From: Candidatus Nitrosopumilus sp.
GTDB taxonomy: Archaea > Thermoproteota > Nitrososphaeria > Nitrososphaerales > Nitrosopumilaceae
NCBI GenBank assembly: GCA_013203245.1
Contig: JABMOR010000050.1
Coordinates: 1 to 19,797, forward strand
Direction: 5' to 3'
Length of the DNA stretch: 19,797 bases
The translations under genes and the position numbers were made by a program. This document shows, in pieces, positions 7,083 to 13,711 of this stretch (the stretch's first letter is position 1; every line of letters starts with the position of its first letter). Below the pieces are notes generated by a model. That model was not told where the DNA came from. It was given only the letters and a program-made list of their open reading frames with translations, and did no database searches.

Positions 7083-8651
7083 ATGAAAAGTAGACGACTT
7101 CTAAGCGTTGTATTTTCACTGATTATGTTTACTGGCGTTACTGCTGGAAACGCAGCATTTGCTGACTCAGATGAACTTGACGATATTCTAGAAGGATTTT
7201 GTGTAATGACTACTGATGAGCAAAACGCCATCATATCTGAGAACGGTCTAGATGAGTATGCAGAAAAATTTGCAACCATTTGTGCCATTGAAGATGAAGA
7301 TGATCGTGAAAACTCACTTGAGGATGTCATTGATGCAATATCTCTAGAAACAAATGTTGAAGATGAAAATACTGAAGATTTTGAAGACTGTGTTGAAGCA
7401 GATGGCGTCATCGGAGATAATCCTGATGAATGTACCATTGGCGATATGGTCTTTGTAAATGACGAAGATGACGACGACGATGAAATTGAAGATGAAGATA
7501 GATATGGTCTTGATGATAGACTAGAAAATTTCTGTAACATGACTGATGAAGAAAAACGTCAATTGTTTGCAGACCACCCTAGACTAGAACAATTCTCAGA
7601 AAGACTTGCACACTTTTGCAGTTTGAATGAGGATGAACGTCAAGATGCATTAGAAATCTTTGTTGATGAACATAAAGATGAATTCAGAAAATATCATGAA
7701 GAAGACATGAGAGAAAAACTAGCAAAATACTGTGAAATGTCTGATGAGGATAGAGCAGCATTTGTCGCAGAACATGACAAAGCAGAAGATCACGTTGATG
7801 ACATGAACCAATATTGTGAACTAGATGAGAATGGTAGAATTGATTTCATTGCAGAGCACCAAGACGAATACAAAGCACACATGAAAGACCAAATGATGGA
7901 TAAAAAATATCATATGGATTATGAAAAATTATGTGCCTTGGATGAATCTGAGCGTGCAGTAGAAATTGATGATGCTGAAAAACTTGCAAAAATCTCTGAA
8001 TGGTGTGAAATGACACCCGAGGAAAGAGATGATTACAAGAAAGAATCTCATGATTCTGACAAATCTCATGACTTTGATAACATGTCTGATGTAGCAAAAG
8101 AGCGAATGTCTCAAGTTGCAAAAGACAAACACGAGGAATTGAGAGAAAAATTCTCTGAACAATCTGAGCGAATCAAATCAATGATTATGGACAAACGAGA
8201 CATTTCTGATGAAAGACATGACGAAATCAAAATGAAATACGAAGAAAAATTCGGAGAAGATTCTGATAAAAAACGAACTGAAATCAAAATGAAATACAAA
8301 GATCATATGTTAGAGATGAAGTTTGAAATGTCTGAAGAACGAAAGTCTGATGTTCATGATAGGGTAGCAGAGATGAAAGCCTACAAGGCAGAACTCCGCG
8401 AACAATCATCTCAAATCACTGACGAGGAAAAACAACAACTTAGAGAAGAATTCATTGAACAGGCAAAAGACATGCAACTAGCATGGATTTCCCCACGTAC
8501 ACAAATGACTGCCGGCATTGATGCTACAGAAGTAGAATGTCGTGAAGGATTTAGCCTAGTAATGAAAGTATCAAACGGTGTAGCAATGTGTCTTAAAGCA
8601 GATTCTGCACTAAAGATGATAGATAGAGGAATTATAGTTCCTGCTAACTAA
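7083..8651 (+). CDS. Secreted acidic helical protein with cysteine-paired repeats
   Basis: A 522-residue exported protein; residues 1-27 are a signal peptide (KSRR, hydrophobic core, AAFA before D28). The mature part is very rich in Asp, Glu and Lys. Imperfect units of about 66 residues carry two cysteines each, at 40/67, 151/179, 217/245 and 284/308. Each cysteine is usually followed by a [ML]-[TSND]-x-[DE]-[ED]-[RK]-like turn (for example FCNMTDEEKR, YCEMSDEDRA). A further pair, 103/117, flanks an acidic DG.IGDNPDE loop and precedes a run of aspartates (128-133). Residues about 320-465 are cysteine-free charged helix, likely coiled coil. The C-terminus (485-517) has CREGFSLVMKVSNGVAMCLK and a final RGI, a module I remember from many secreted proteins of this phylum. 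Total cysteines are 12, all in apparent pairs, suggesting disulfides or metal sites outside the cell. The role is unknown. Confidence 0.85.
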   Translation: MKSRRLLSVVFSLIMFTGVTAGNAAFADSDELDDILEGFCVMTTDEQNAIISENGLDEYAEKFATICAIEDEDDRENSLEDVIDAISLETNVEDENTEDFEDCVEADGVIGDNPDECTIGDMVFVNDEDDDDDEIEDEDRYGLDDRLENFCNMTDEEKRQLFADHPRLEQFSERLAHFCSLNEDERQDALEIFVDEHKDEFRKYHEEDMREKLAKYCEMSDEDRAAFVAEHDKAEDHVDDMNQYCELDENGRIDFIAEHQDEYKAHMKDQMMDKKYHMDYEKLCALDESERAVEIDDAEKLAKISEWCEMTPEERDDYKKESHDSDKSHDFDNMSDVAKERMSQVAKDKHEELREKFSEQSERIKSMIMDKRDISDERHDEIKMKYEEKFGEDSDKKRTEIKMKYKDHMLEMKFEMSEERKSDVHDRVAEMKAYKAELREQSSQITDEEKQQLREEFIEQAKDMQLAWISPRTQMTAGIDATEVECREGFSLVMKVSNGVAMCLKADSALKMIDRGIIVPAN

Positions 8652-8652
8652 T

Positions 8653-8674
8653 CTTTCTTTTTTATTTTATTTTT
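8653..8674 (+). terminator. T-rich terminator after the acidic-protein gene
   Basis: Several T-runs (CTTTCTTTTTTATTTTATTTTT) start immediately after the TAA stop. U-rich 3' ends of this kind are the usual archaeal termination signal. No stem is needed or seen. Confidence 0.6.
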
Positions 8675-8748
8675 AAAAAATGGCATAGTTTGGTATAATT
8701 ATTATGCCTAGAGAAATATTCAAATCATAATAAATCTAAAACAAACCA

Positions 8749-9018
8749 TTGAATTCAGAAATAGAACGAAAAATTCAAGGAATCATTTTAGAAACTTTCC
8801 AAGATATTGAATCTGAATGGATTAGCTATTTCCAACATAAAGCAGAACAGATGCATTTGGATAAAAAATCATTTTTTATAGGAATGATGTATCCTAGAGT
8901 TACAAAAAATCTAGAGCAAAACAATATTCACATCAGAATAAAGTCTGATTCCTGGGGAGATCATGAAAATGAGAAAATCAATTCAATATTAAACCAATTG
9001 TATGAAAAACACGTCTAA
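8749..9018 (+). CDS. Small cytosolic protein of unknown function
   Basis: An 89-residue protein that I do not recognise. It appears helical at the N-terminus (NSEIERKIQGIILETFQDIESEWISYFQHKAEQM), with a short conserved-looking FFIGMMYPRVTKNL segment and a charged C-terminus. No cysteines, signal peptide or membrane segment is present. The start is the TTG at 8749: an in-frame TAA at 8728 leaves no ATG or GTG further upstream. A TATA-like AAATATTC about 30 bases before fits a leaderless message. Its stop abuts the stop of the convergent Excalibur-like gene with no spacer. Confidence 0.65.
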   Translation: MNSEIERKIQGIILETFQDIESEWISYFQHKAEQMHLDKKSFFIGMMYPRVTKNLEQNNIHIRIKSDSWGDHENEKINSILNQLYEKHV

Positions 9019-9354
9019 TTATTTTTCACAGCCGATTCCATTACTGTCTATATCAAATTCATGAGGATCATCTCCTACAACCATAAAATTCGAGTAACGA
9101 ATGTCTTCACAATCAAGGTCTGGGGGATATTGTTCAATGCATACTGCAAGATATGATGGATCACAACTTGCAGGTGGATTATCTATAATACTCTTAATTT
9201 TTGCAATTTCTTCTTCTCCCCATTTGCCAGCTGCAACCCCTTTTTTCTCACCAGTGACAATGTCTGTTCCAGTTTGTGATTGATATACTAGTGCAGCTGC
9301 AATAAAGAGCACAAATGGCACAACAATCAGTGCTGCAATGATTACTGGCTTCAT
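9019..9354 (-). CDS. Membrane-anchored protein with Excalibur-like calcium-binding domain
   Basis: A 111-residue protein. Residues 3-23 form one membrane segment or uncleaved signal anchor, so the rest is probably outside. The C-terminal 45 residues match the Excalibur pattern: Cys72, then DLDCEDI (79-85), NFMVVGDDPHEFDIDSNGIGCE (89-110), with the Asp/Asn-rich DxDxNG loop and the closing GCE. In bacteria Excalibur domains follow surface nucleases or stand alone, and the loop resembles an EF-hand calcium site. The cysteines at 64, 72, 82 and 109 could form two disulfides. A TATA-like CTTAAGTTAATAC lies 21-31 bases upstream of the ATG. Calcium binding is inferred from the motif only. Confidence 0.8.
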   Translation of the reverse strand: MKPVIIAALIVVPFVLFIAAALVYQSQTGTDIVTGEKKGVAAGKWGEEEIAKIKSIIDNPPASCDPSYLAVCIEQYPPDLDCEDIRYSNFMVVGDDPHEFDIDSNGIGCEK

Positions 9355-9385
9355 AATGATTTTCTAAAAAGTATTAACTTAAGCC

Positions 9386-9633
9386 TATTGATAGTTCTCA
9401 AAAGAACTTGAATATTATTTTAAAACAGATAGTAATCAAAACCAAGTAGTTATCCATTGACAACTCTATGTTATGGCCCAAACACCAACTGATTTCCTTG
9501 ATGTTTTTACTAGTTGATCACTATCTAAGAAAAGTAGATAATTGTGAAATAAAAGTAGTATTGTACTGATCTTGAAAATTTGTTTATTTTACTCGTAAAT
9601 TTTGTATGAATTTTAGTGAATATAGTTTAGATT
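9386..9633. other. Intergenic stretch without a recognised gene
   Basis: AT-rich DNA between the Excalibur-like gene promoter and the stop of a 28-residue microprotein. It holds a 14-codon plus-strand frame (9473-9517), too short to support, and a small inverted repeat, TATCTA (9522-9527) and TAGATA (9535-9540). Nothing else was recognised. Confidence 0.4.
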
Positions 9634-9720
9634 CTACATTCTCCACAATATACTCATGATTCCATAAAATGCGATAGTTGCAACAATAATCACTATGACT
9701 CCTTTTGTTGAATCCTTCAT
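9634..9720 (-). CDS. Single-helix membrane microprotein (28 residues)
   Basis: ATG at 9720 to TAG at 9634 encodes 28 residues: a short charged N-terminus (MKDSTKG), then one hydrophobic helix (VIVIIVATIAFYGIMSILW) and a final Arg-Met. A TATA-like GCTTAAGTTT (9750-9741) lies 21-30 bases before the ATG, the same leaderless geometry as the neighbouring Excalibur-like gene, whose box has the same CTTAAGTT core. The amphipathic composition and promoter support a real gene despite its length. The role is unknown; proteins like this often attach to larger membrane complexes. It could still be chance. Confidence 0.5.
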   Translation of the reverse strand: MKDSTKGVIVIIVATIAFYGIMSILWRM

Positions 9721-9763
9721 GACTGAAAATCACAAATCCCAAACTTAAGCTTGTTGCAAATTA

Positions 9764-9949
9764 TCACTTGTGCTTACCTGCAAAACAATGCTTGCAGATT
9801 TTACTCTCAACTCTGGTCTTCAAGTATGATATTTGTTCGTCAGTTAACCGTCCATGCTGTATCAAATTGAGCAGTTCCTCGCCATTTATGATTTCAAAAT
9901 TTACTTTACAATTGCACTTGGAGCATTTGCAATCAGCCTTCAAACCCAT
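9764..9949 (-). CDS. Small cysteine-rich zinc-binding protein
   Basis: A 61-residue soluble protein with six cysteines. The N-terminal ADCKCSKCNCKV gives Cys7, 9, 12 and 14; the C-terminal ICKHCFAGKHK gives Cys52 and 55, with His54 and His60 nearby. Between them is a short helix (EELLNLIQHGRLTDEQISYLKTRVES). The arrangement fits a zinc knuckle or zinc ribbon closed by the two ends of the chain. No further family is recognised. It lies first in a run of small minus-strand genes with two other CxxC proteins (9986-10141 and 10190-10375). Possible roles are transcription or RNA-related adaptor or metal handling; nothing in the sequence decides. Confidence 0.7.
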   Translation of the reverse strand: MGLKADCKCSKCNCKVNFEIINGEELLNLIQHGRLTDEQISYLKTRVESKICKHCFAGKHK

Positions 9950-9985
9950 AATTACAATAATAAAATCATTCTTAAAAATAATTTA

Positions 9986-10141
9986 TTAATTCAAATCAGG
10001 ATCTTTGTATCTTTGCCAAACTTTCATGTTTAACCAACAGCCATTACATACAGTTAGTTTGTCTTTAACCTCTGAAGGGGAGATAGAGTGGTTGCCATGA
10101 CAAATTTTACAGGTAAAATATTCTGTAATCAACTCTGACAT
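9986..10141 (-). CDS. Small zinc-ribbon protein (51 residues)
   Basis: ATG at 10141 to TAA at 9986 encodes 51 residues, below common gene-finder cut-offs. Two knuckles, FTCKICHGNHS (9-19) and TVCNGCWLN (30-38), give Cys11, Cys14, Cys32 and Cys35: a CxxC-x17-CxxC ribbon expected to hold one zinc. The tail WQRYKDPDL is aromatic and charged. The start is supported by a 29-base element beginning 18 bases upstream that recurs at exactly the same distance before the gene at 10411-10629. No Shine-Dalgarno is present. The protein is probably cytosolic; its function is unknown. Confidence 0.7.
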   Translation of the reverse strand: MSELITEYFTCKICHGNHSISPSEVKDKLTVCNGCWLNMKVWQRYKDPDLN

Positions 10142-10158
10142 GCTTAAATTTTAAAATC

Positions 10159-10187
10159 ATTCCATTAAAGCATCACTACACAATGAA
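10159..10187 (-). promoter_or_regulatory. Twin promoter element, copy 1
   Basis: A 29-base sequence that matches 10647-10675 at 26 of 29 positions. On the minus strand it contains a TAGTGATG.TTTAATGGAAT-like core, and its inner end lies 18 bases before the ATG at 10141. TTTAATGG falls at TATA-box distance. The upstream TAGTGAT part is probably a B-recognition element or regulator site. Confidence 0.55.
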
Positions 10188-10189
10188 AA

Positions 10190-10375
10190 TTATACTCCAA
10201 ATGATTTTGATTTTTTTTCACATTTCGGACAATCCATTCCCTTTGTTTCAAGACCGCACTTTTTACAAAACACATCAATTCCTGCCACTTCGCGTGGACT
10301 AGTCCTTGATATTTTCACAATCAGTATTACTACTATCAAAACTCCTAATGCAATTCCGATGTATGCAAAAACCAT
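10190..10375 (-). CDS. Membrane-anchored zinc-ribbon protein (61 residues)
   Basis: Residues 4-21 (AYIGIALGVLIVVILIVK) form one membrane helix. A short basic linker (ISRTSPREVAG) follows, then a CxxC-x8-CxxC zinc ribbon with Cys37, 40, 49 and 52 (FCKKCGLETKGMDCPKCEKK). With a short N-terminus and positive residues after the helix, the ribbon is most likely on the cytosolic face. Tail-out zinc ribbons of this kind are common as small adaptor proteins in archaea, but no partner can be named. It sits between two genes that share a promoter element and lacks that element itself. Confidence 0.7.
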   Translation of the reverse strand: MVFAYIGIALGVLIVVILIVKISRTSPREVAGIDVFCKKCGLETKGMDCPKCEKKSKSFGV

Positions 10376-10410
10376 GAATTGTATTGACTCTCATCTGATA
10401 AAAATCACAT

Positions 10411-10629
10411 TCATACGGTTAAAACGTATTGATTTGACAAAATTTTCTTGATATCCTCAATGTATTGCCGTTTTGTGCTGCCTACAAATCTCCATCGTGA
10501 TTCCATTTCGTCTTGTAAAATCTCATACACAATATCGATTTCTTCTCCTGCATCAAGTTCTCTTTTTGCAACTATCATTAGTTCTTGGAGTCTAAGTTTT
10601 TTTCTCCACGTATGAACGCAATCAACCAT
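10411..10629 (-). CDS. Small helical protein of unknown function (72 residues)
   Basis: A 72-residue soluble protein with alternating charged and hydrophobic residues, probably two to three helices (RKKLRLQELMIVAKREL, IDIVYEILQDEMES, YIEDIKKILSN). The DEMESRWRFVGSTKRQYIEDIKK centre looks conserved, but I do not recognise the family. One cysteine only (Cys4). The ATG at 10629 is supported by the twin promoter element copy 2, which ends 18 bases upstream, as for the zinc-ribbon gene at 9986-10141. This suggests shared regulation of the two. Confidence 0.65.
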   Translation of the reverse strand: MVDCVHTWRKKLRLQELMIVAKRELDAGEEIDIVYEILQDEMESRWRFVGSTKRQYIEDIKKILSNQYVLTV

Positions 10630-10646
10630 TGATTTTTCTTTAAACT

Positions 10647-10675
10647 ATTCCATTAAAGGATCACTATACATTGAA
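10647..10675 (-). promoter_or_regulatory. Twin promoter element, copy 2
   Basis: The second copy of the 29-base element (26/29 identical to 10159-10187), again with its inner end 18 bases before a start codon, at 10629. Identity outside the presumed TATA part (TTTAATGG) suggests a regulator-binding sequence rather than only basal promoter constraint. Confidence 0.55.
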
Positions 10676-10689
10676 TCTATTTTGCATAA

Positions 10690-11397
10690 TCAAACAGAAA
10701 TATCTTTTCCGGGAACTAACTTGCTGATTTTTGGAACGTCATGAATTTCCAGTTTTTCTAAATATTCTAGTTCTTCTGAAACTAATTCTGAATCCCCAAA
10801 TGAAATTAAAATTCTGTCATTATGTTTTATTTCATAGAGATTAATGTTTGAATAATGTTTTCCGTTCACTAAAAATGTCATAGAATTATCCTTATCAGTG
10901 CAGTATTGACTTACTTCATAGCCTAACTCTATACACTCTGATGTTATCTTTAATCCAAATGACACAAACAACATTTCCAATGGAACATCAGTTGCATGTT
11001 TGTGAACTAGGTATGGATTATCATTTTCAAAATGTATGTACTTACTTTGAATCTGAAATTGTGGATACGAAAAATCTATCTTATCTCCATTTACAAATAC
11101 TGCCAATGCTGCATGTGAATGCTCGCTACCAAACTGTCCAACTCCATAGTGTTTTACCATCTTCTCCTCTAGTGACTTGAATGTAGTATTATCTAAAATC
11201 TGTGAATCAATCTCACTTTGATTTAGAAAATAATACGAAAATACTACTACAGCTACTAAAACAAAGGCTATTCCAAATATGGTAAGTGATCTACCTTTTG
11301 ATTTTGATTCAATTTCAAAATATGCAGTGTTGCTCTCATCAATTCTTCCTGGAAGACTGAAATCTGAATTCTCTTTGGGTAAAACCTTCTCAGTCAA
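10690..11397 (-). CDS. Membrane-anchored extracytoplasmic His-rich protein of unknown function
   Basis: A 235-residue protein: cytosolic N-terminus (1-36), one membrane helix (38-58), then an external domain. This domain has HYGVGQFGSEHSHAALAVFVNG (83-104), YIHFENDNPYLVHKHATDVPLEMLF (120-144) and FLVNGKHY (175-182). Histidines 83, 93, 95, 122, 132 and 134 cluster in sequence and could bind copper or another metal. Cys155 and Cys166 could form a disulfide. I remember similar HSHAALAVF/VHKHAT domains in proteins of ammonia-oxidising archaea, some annotated as thiol oxidoreductases, but no CxxC active site is present here. The start is TTG at 11397: a stop lies two codons upstream in frame, and a TTATAA box (11421-11426) is 24-29 bases before it. 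Confidence 0.75.
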   Translation of the reverse strand: MTEKVLPKENSDFSLPGRIDESNTAYFEIESKSKGRSLTIFGIAFVLVAVVVFSYYFLNQSEIDSQILDNTTFKSLEEKMVKHYGVGQFGSEHSHAALAVFVNGDKIDFSYPQFQIQSKYIHFENDNPYLVHKHATDVPLEMLFVSFGLKITSECIELGYEVSQYCTDKDNSMTFLVNGKHYSNINLYEIKHNDRILISFGDSELVSEELEYLEKLEIHDVPKISKLVPGKDISV

Positions 11398-11442
11398 GCA
11401 CTACTCATGGTCATTTTATCTTATAAATTTCAATATCTAAAA

Positions 11443-12429
11443 TTATCTGTATTCATCACCGCAATCGCCAATGACATCAAAGAGATCATTTGCTTTTGCA
11501 GTTATACTATTAATTGATAAAATGTCTTGCGAGTCTAATTTTACATCAAAGACTTTGGCATTGTCCTCTCTGTGTTCAGCAATACCGAGTCTTGCACCAA
11601 TAATTACTCCTGCAACTTGTGGTCTATCTAAAACAAAACGTGTTGCAACATTTGCAATGCTGCAACTGTGTTTTTGTGATATGCCGTTTAACACAGATAG
11701 CAACTCTTGGAATAACTGCCATCCGCCCCATGCATCTATCATATTTTTGTATTTTTGTAGACTGGATGTAGTCAAATTACCTCTGTGTGGCTCATCTACT
11801 CCTAGATATTTCTCAGAGAAAAACCCTCCAAGCAAAGTTCCATAGGATAGAATCTTTATCCCATGTTTTGCAAAAAATGGAGCCATCAATTTGTCTGGTC
11901 TTTGATCTAAAATAGAATACTGAACCTGATTTGATACTAAATCATACCCGTGTTCTTTCATAATTTTTACTCTCTCTGTATCAAAGTTTGTCAGTCCTAA
12001 ATGTTTGATTTTCCCTTCACTTTGTAATTTTGATAAATTATTTAGAGCATCAAGATAACTTGCATCATTGTAATCCCACCAGTGAAACTGTAACAAATCA
12101 ATACAGTCTGTTTTCATTTTTTTCAATGACTCATCGATATAGTGAGTTACTATACTGTTGCTCATTGGACCTGGATTTGGAACAAACTTTGTTAGTGCTT
12201 GAAATTTTTTCTCTGAACCTATTTTTTCTCTAAACTCACCAATCAAAGATTCTGCAGGACCGTAAATGTCTGCCAAATCCCATGTTGTAAATCCTGAATC
12301 TTGATATTTTTCCATGTCATTAACTGCAGATTCTGAATTAATCTGACCATGACCTCCTGCAACTTGCCACATTCCGTTAAGAACTCTGCAAATCTCCAAA
12401 TCCCCGAGAACAATCTTCTCAATTGACAT
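11443..12429 (-). CDS. Aldo/keto reductase
   Basis: A 328-residue AKR-fold (TIM barrel) NADPH-dependent oxidoreductase. The catalytic tetrad is visible: Asp51 and Tyr56 in WDLADIYGPAE, Lys81 in LTKFVPNP, and His116 in LLQFHWWDY. SNQVQYSILDQRP is the usual SNQVEYNLLxR-type strand, and VAGVIIGAR is the C-terminal NADP-binding region. The family reduces aldehydes and ketones; the substrate is unknown. I start at the ATG at 12429 rather than a TTG four codons earlier, because the MSIEKIVLGDLEICR start matches the family's beginning and a TATA-like element (about 12452-12459) fits that codon. The gene is divergent from the HD-domain gene across a 76-base spacer. Confidence 0.9.
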   Translation of the reverse strand: MSIEKIVLGDLEICRVLNGMWQVAGGHGQINSESAVNDMEKYQDSGFTTWDLADIYGPAESLIGEFREKIGSEKKFQALTKFVPNPGPMSNSIVTHYIDESLKKMKTDCIDLLQFHWWDYNDASYLDALNNLSKLQSEGKIKHLGLTNFDTERVKIMKEHGYDLVSNQVQYSILDQRPDKLMAPFFAKHGIKILSYGTLLGGFFSEKYLGVDEPHRGNLTTSSLQKYKNMIDAWGGWQLFQELLSVLNGISQKHSCSIANVATRFVLDRPQVAGVIIGARLGIAEHREDNAKVFDVKLDSQDILSINSITAKANDLFDVIGDCGDEYR

Positions 12430-12505
12430 ATAGCAATACAATTTTTCTTTAGAATATAGTTTACTTGGCTAATATTGAGTGAAACATTCAGAGTTGTAGA
12501 ATATT

Positions 12506-13066
12506 TTGGATTTAGTAAAAAGTGCGGAATTATTTGCAAAGAGCAAACATGCAGGGCAATTCCGGGCAGATGGAACTACACCTTATTCAAAACATCTAGA
12601 TGATGTTGTAAACAGACTCAAAAGTTTGGGTGTGATTGACGAGCAGGTATTTTGTGCAGGGTGGCTCCATGATATAATAGAGAAAACTGAAACTACTTTT
12701 GATGATTTGTATGAGCAGTTTGAAAGTGAAATTGCAGTGTTGGTATCTTCCCTATCAAAAGACATGACATTGACTAGAAAAAAGAGAGAGCAAGCATATG
12801 TAATTCTGCTCAAAGGATCATCGTTTAGTGCAAAACTAATCAAACTGTGCGATATTTCTGCAAACCTAAGTGATCTAAAAAACTATGAAGCATCAAAATC
12901 AAAGAAACTACGAATAGTAAAACAACTAAGAAACTATCTTAGTATTATCAAAAATGATGTCATGGGAAATTCAGATTATCCATATGCTCAATCCCTTATA
13001 GAAAGTGCTAATGTAATTTTTGTAAAGTTTGGTCAGAGGCCAATATCAGTTCAGTTAAAATCCTAA
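12506..13066 (+). CDS. HD-domain hydrolase resembling the (p)ppGpp hydrolase (SpoT/MESH1) family
   Basis: A 186-residue protein with the RSH-type HD order: HAGQFRADGTTPYSKH (15-30, His30), AGWLHDIIEKTETTFDDL (51-68, His55-Asp56, Glu59), and LIKLCDISANLSDL (111-124, Asp116). These correspond to the H...HD...ED...D pattern of stand-alone (p)ppGpp hydrolases, where KLADRLHNL is usual for the last motif. The second residue of the catalytic ED pair is Lys60 here, so the specificity may differ. There is no synthetase or ACT domain. Metal-dependent nucleotide pyrophosphohydrolase activity is likely. The start is TTG at 12506; an in-frame TAG at 12497 leaves no other standard start before the conserved part. 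Confidence 0.8.
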   Translation: MDLVKSAELFAKSKHAGQFRADGTTPYSKHLDDVVNRLKSLGVIDEQVFCAGWLHDIIEKTETTFDDLYEQFESEIAVLVSSLSKDMTLTRKKREQAYVILLKGSSFSAKLIKLCDISANLSDLKNYEASKSKKLRIVKQLRNYLSIIKNDVMGNSDYPYAQSLIESANVIFVKFGQRPISVQLKS

Positions 13067-13120
13067 ATTAGCCACAAATTATTTCAAAAATCTTAAATCC
13101 ATAAATTCCCTAGTATATTC

Positions 13121-13519
13121 ATGAGTGAAAATAAAGATTTTGAAATTCTGGATAAACTAAACAACAAGTATTTCACAGAACTTGAGACTTCAGTTCCACA
13201 TGTTCAACAAACCTTATTTGATTTACAAAATGAATTCTACAAGACATGGAGAAATACAATTACTGCAAATACTACACTATACAAAGAATTTTTAAATAAT
13301 TCAGGATCAACATTTCCAAAGTCTGCACAAGATCTTGTAGAAAATGTGAGTGAGGAGGCTCTAAAATTTCGCTCCATGTACAACAAATTTACAATATCAC
13401 ATATTGAATCCATAAAAAATACTTCAAAGACATGGAATGACAATGCTGAAACATTTGTAGATTTGAACAGAAAAATAATGCATTATTGGCTATCTGTATT
13501 TTCTTCAAAAAACAACTAG
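13121..13519 (+). CDS. Helical protein of unknown function, phasin-like in character
   Basis: A 132-residue all-helical, soluble protein without cysteines. It is rich in aromatic and amide residues with heptad-like spacing (LFDLQNEFYKTWRNTITANTTLYKEFLNN; YNKFTISHIESIKNTSKTWNDNAETFVDLNRKIMHYW). This resembles phasin/PhaE-like proteins that coat polyhydroxyalkanoate granules, and many archaea of this group encode PHA synthase. The resemblance is of style, not of a motif, so the assignment is weak and no PHA gene is near. The ATG at 13121 has a TATA-like ATAAATTC about 20 bases upstream. Its stop overlaps the stop of a convergent microprotein gene. Confidence 0.7.
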   Translation: MSENKDFEILDKLNNKYFTELETSVPHVQQTLFDLQNEFYKTWRNTITANTTLYKEFLNNSGSTFPKSAQDLVENVSEEALKFRSMYNKFTISHIESIKNTSKTWNDNAETFVDLNRKIMHYWLSVFSSKNN

Positions 13520-13620
13520 TCTAATACCACTACAGCAATTATTGCTACAAGACTAACAATCATAGCAATTATTGCATACTTGCTTTTCTCACTCCATCCT
13601 TCTTTTATGGTTACTCTCAT
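13516..13620 (-). CDS. Single-helix membrane microprotein (34 residues)
   Basis: ATG at 13620 to TAG at 13516 encodes 34 residues: a charged N-terminus (MRVTIKEGWSEKSK), then one hydrophobic helix (YAIIAMIVSLVAIIAVVVL) and a final Asp. The frame is open and protein-like for about 12 codons upstream of the ATG, but without a start codon. A TATA-like CATAAATG lies 27-34 bases before the ATG. It resembles in plan the 28-residue microprotein at 9634-9720. Its stop codon overlaps the stop of the convergent helical-protein gene by three bases. The function is unknown. Confidence 0.5.
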   Translation of the reverse strand: MRVTIKEGWSEKSKYAIIAMIVSLVAIIAVVVLD

Positions 13621-13711
13621 GATGTATTCTTCAAATTTTTTGTATTCATTTATGCCTATTGCTAGTTTTCACAGAAATATCTAAATCACTACTATCTGAC
13701 ATGTAATCATC

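Noticed and set aside
7061..7540. Long serine-rich minus-strand frame of 159 codons inside the acidic-protein gene
   Set aside because: It mirrors GAT/GAA-rich codons of the real plus-strand gene; the Ser runs are the complement of Asp/Glu codons. Other minus-strand frames at 7846-8299 are the same effect.
9473..9517. 14-codon plus-strand frame MAQTPTDFLDVFTS in an intergenic stretch
   Set aside because: Too short, and no promoter placed as for other genes; it might be a gene remnant but cannot be supported.
9522..9540. Small inverted repeat TATCTA/TAGATA
   Set aside because: Only 6 A/T-rich pairs; expected by chance in AT-rich DNA.
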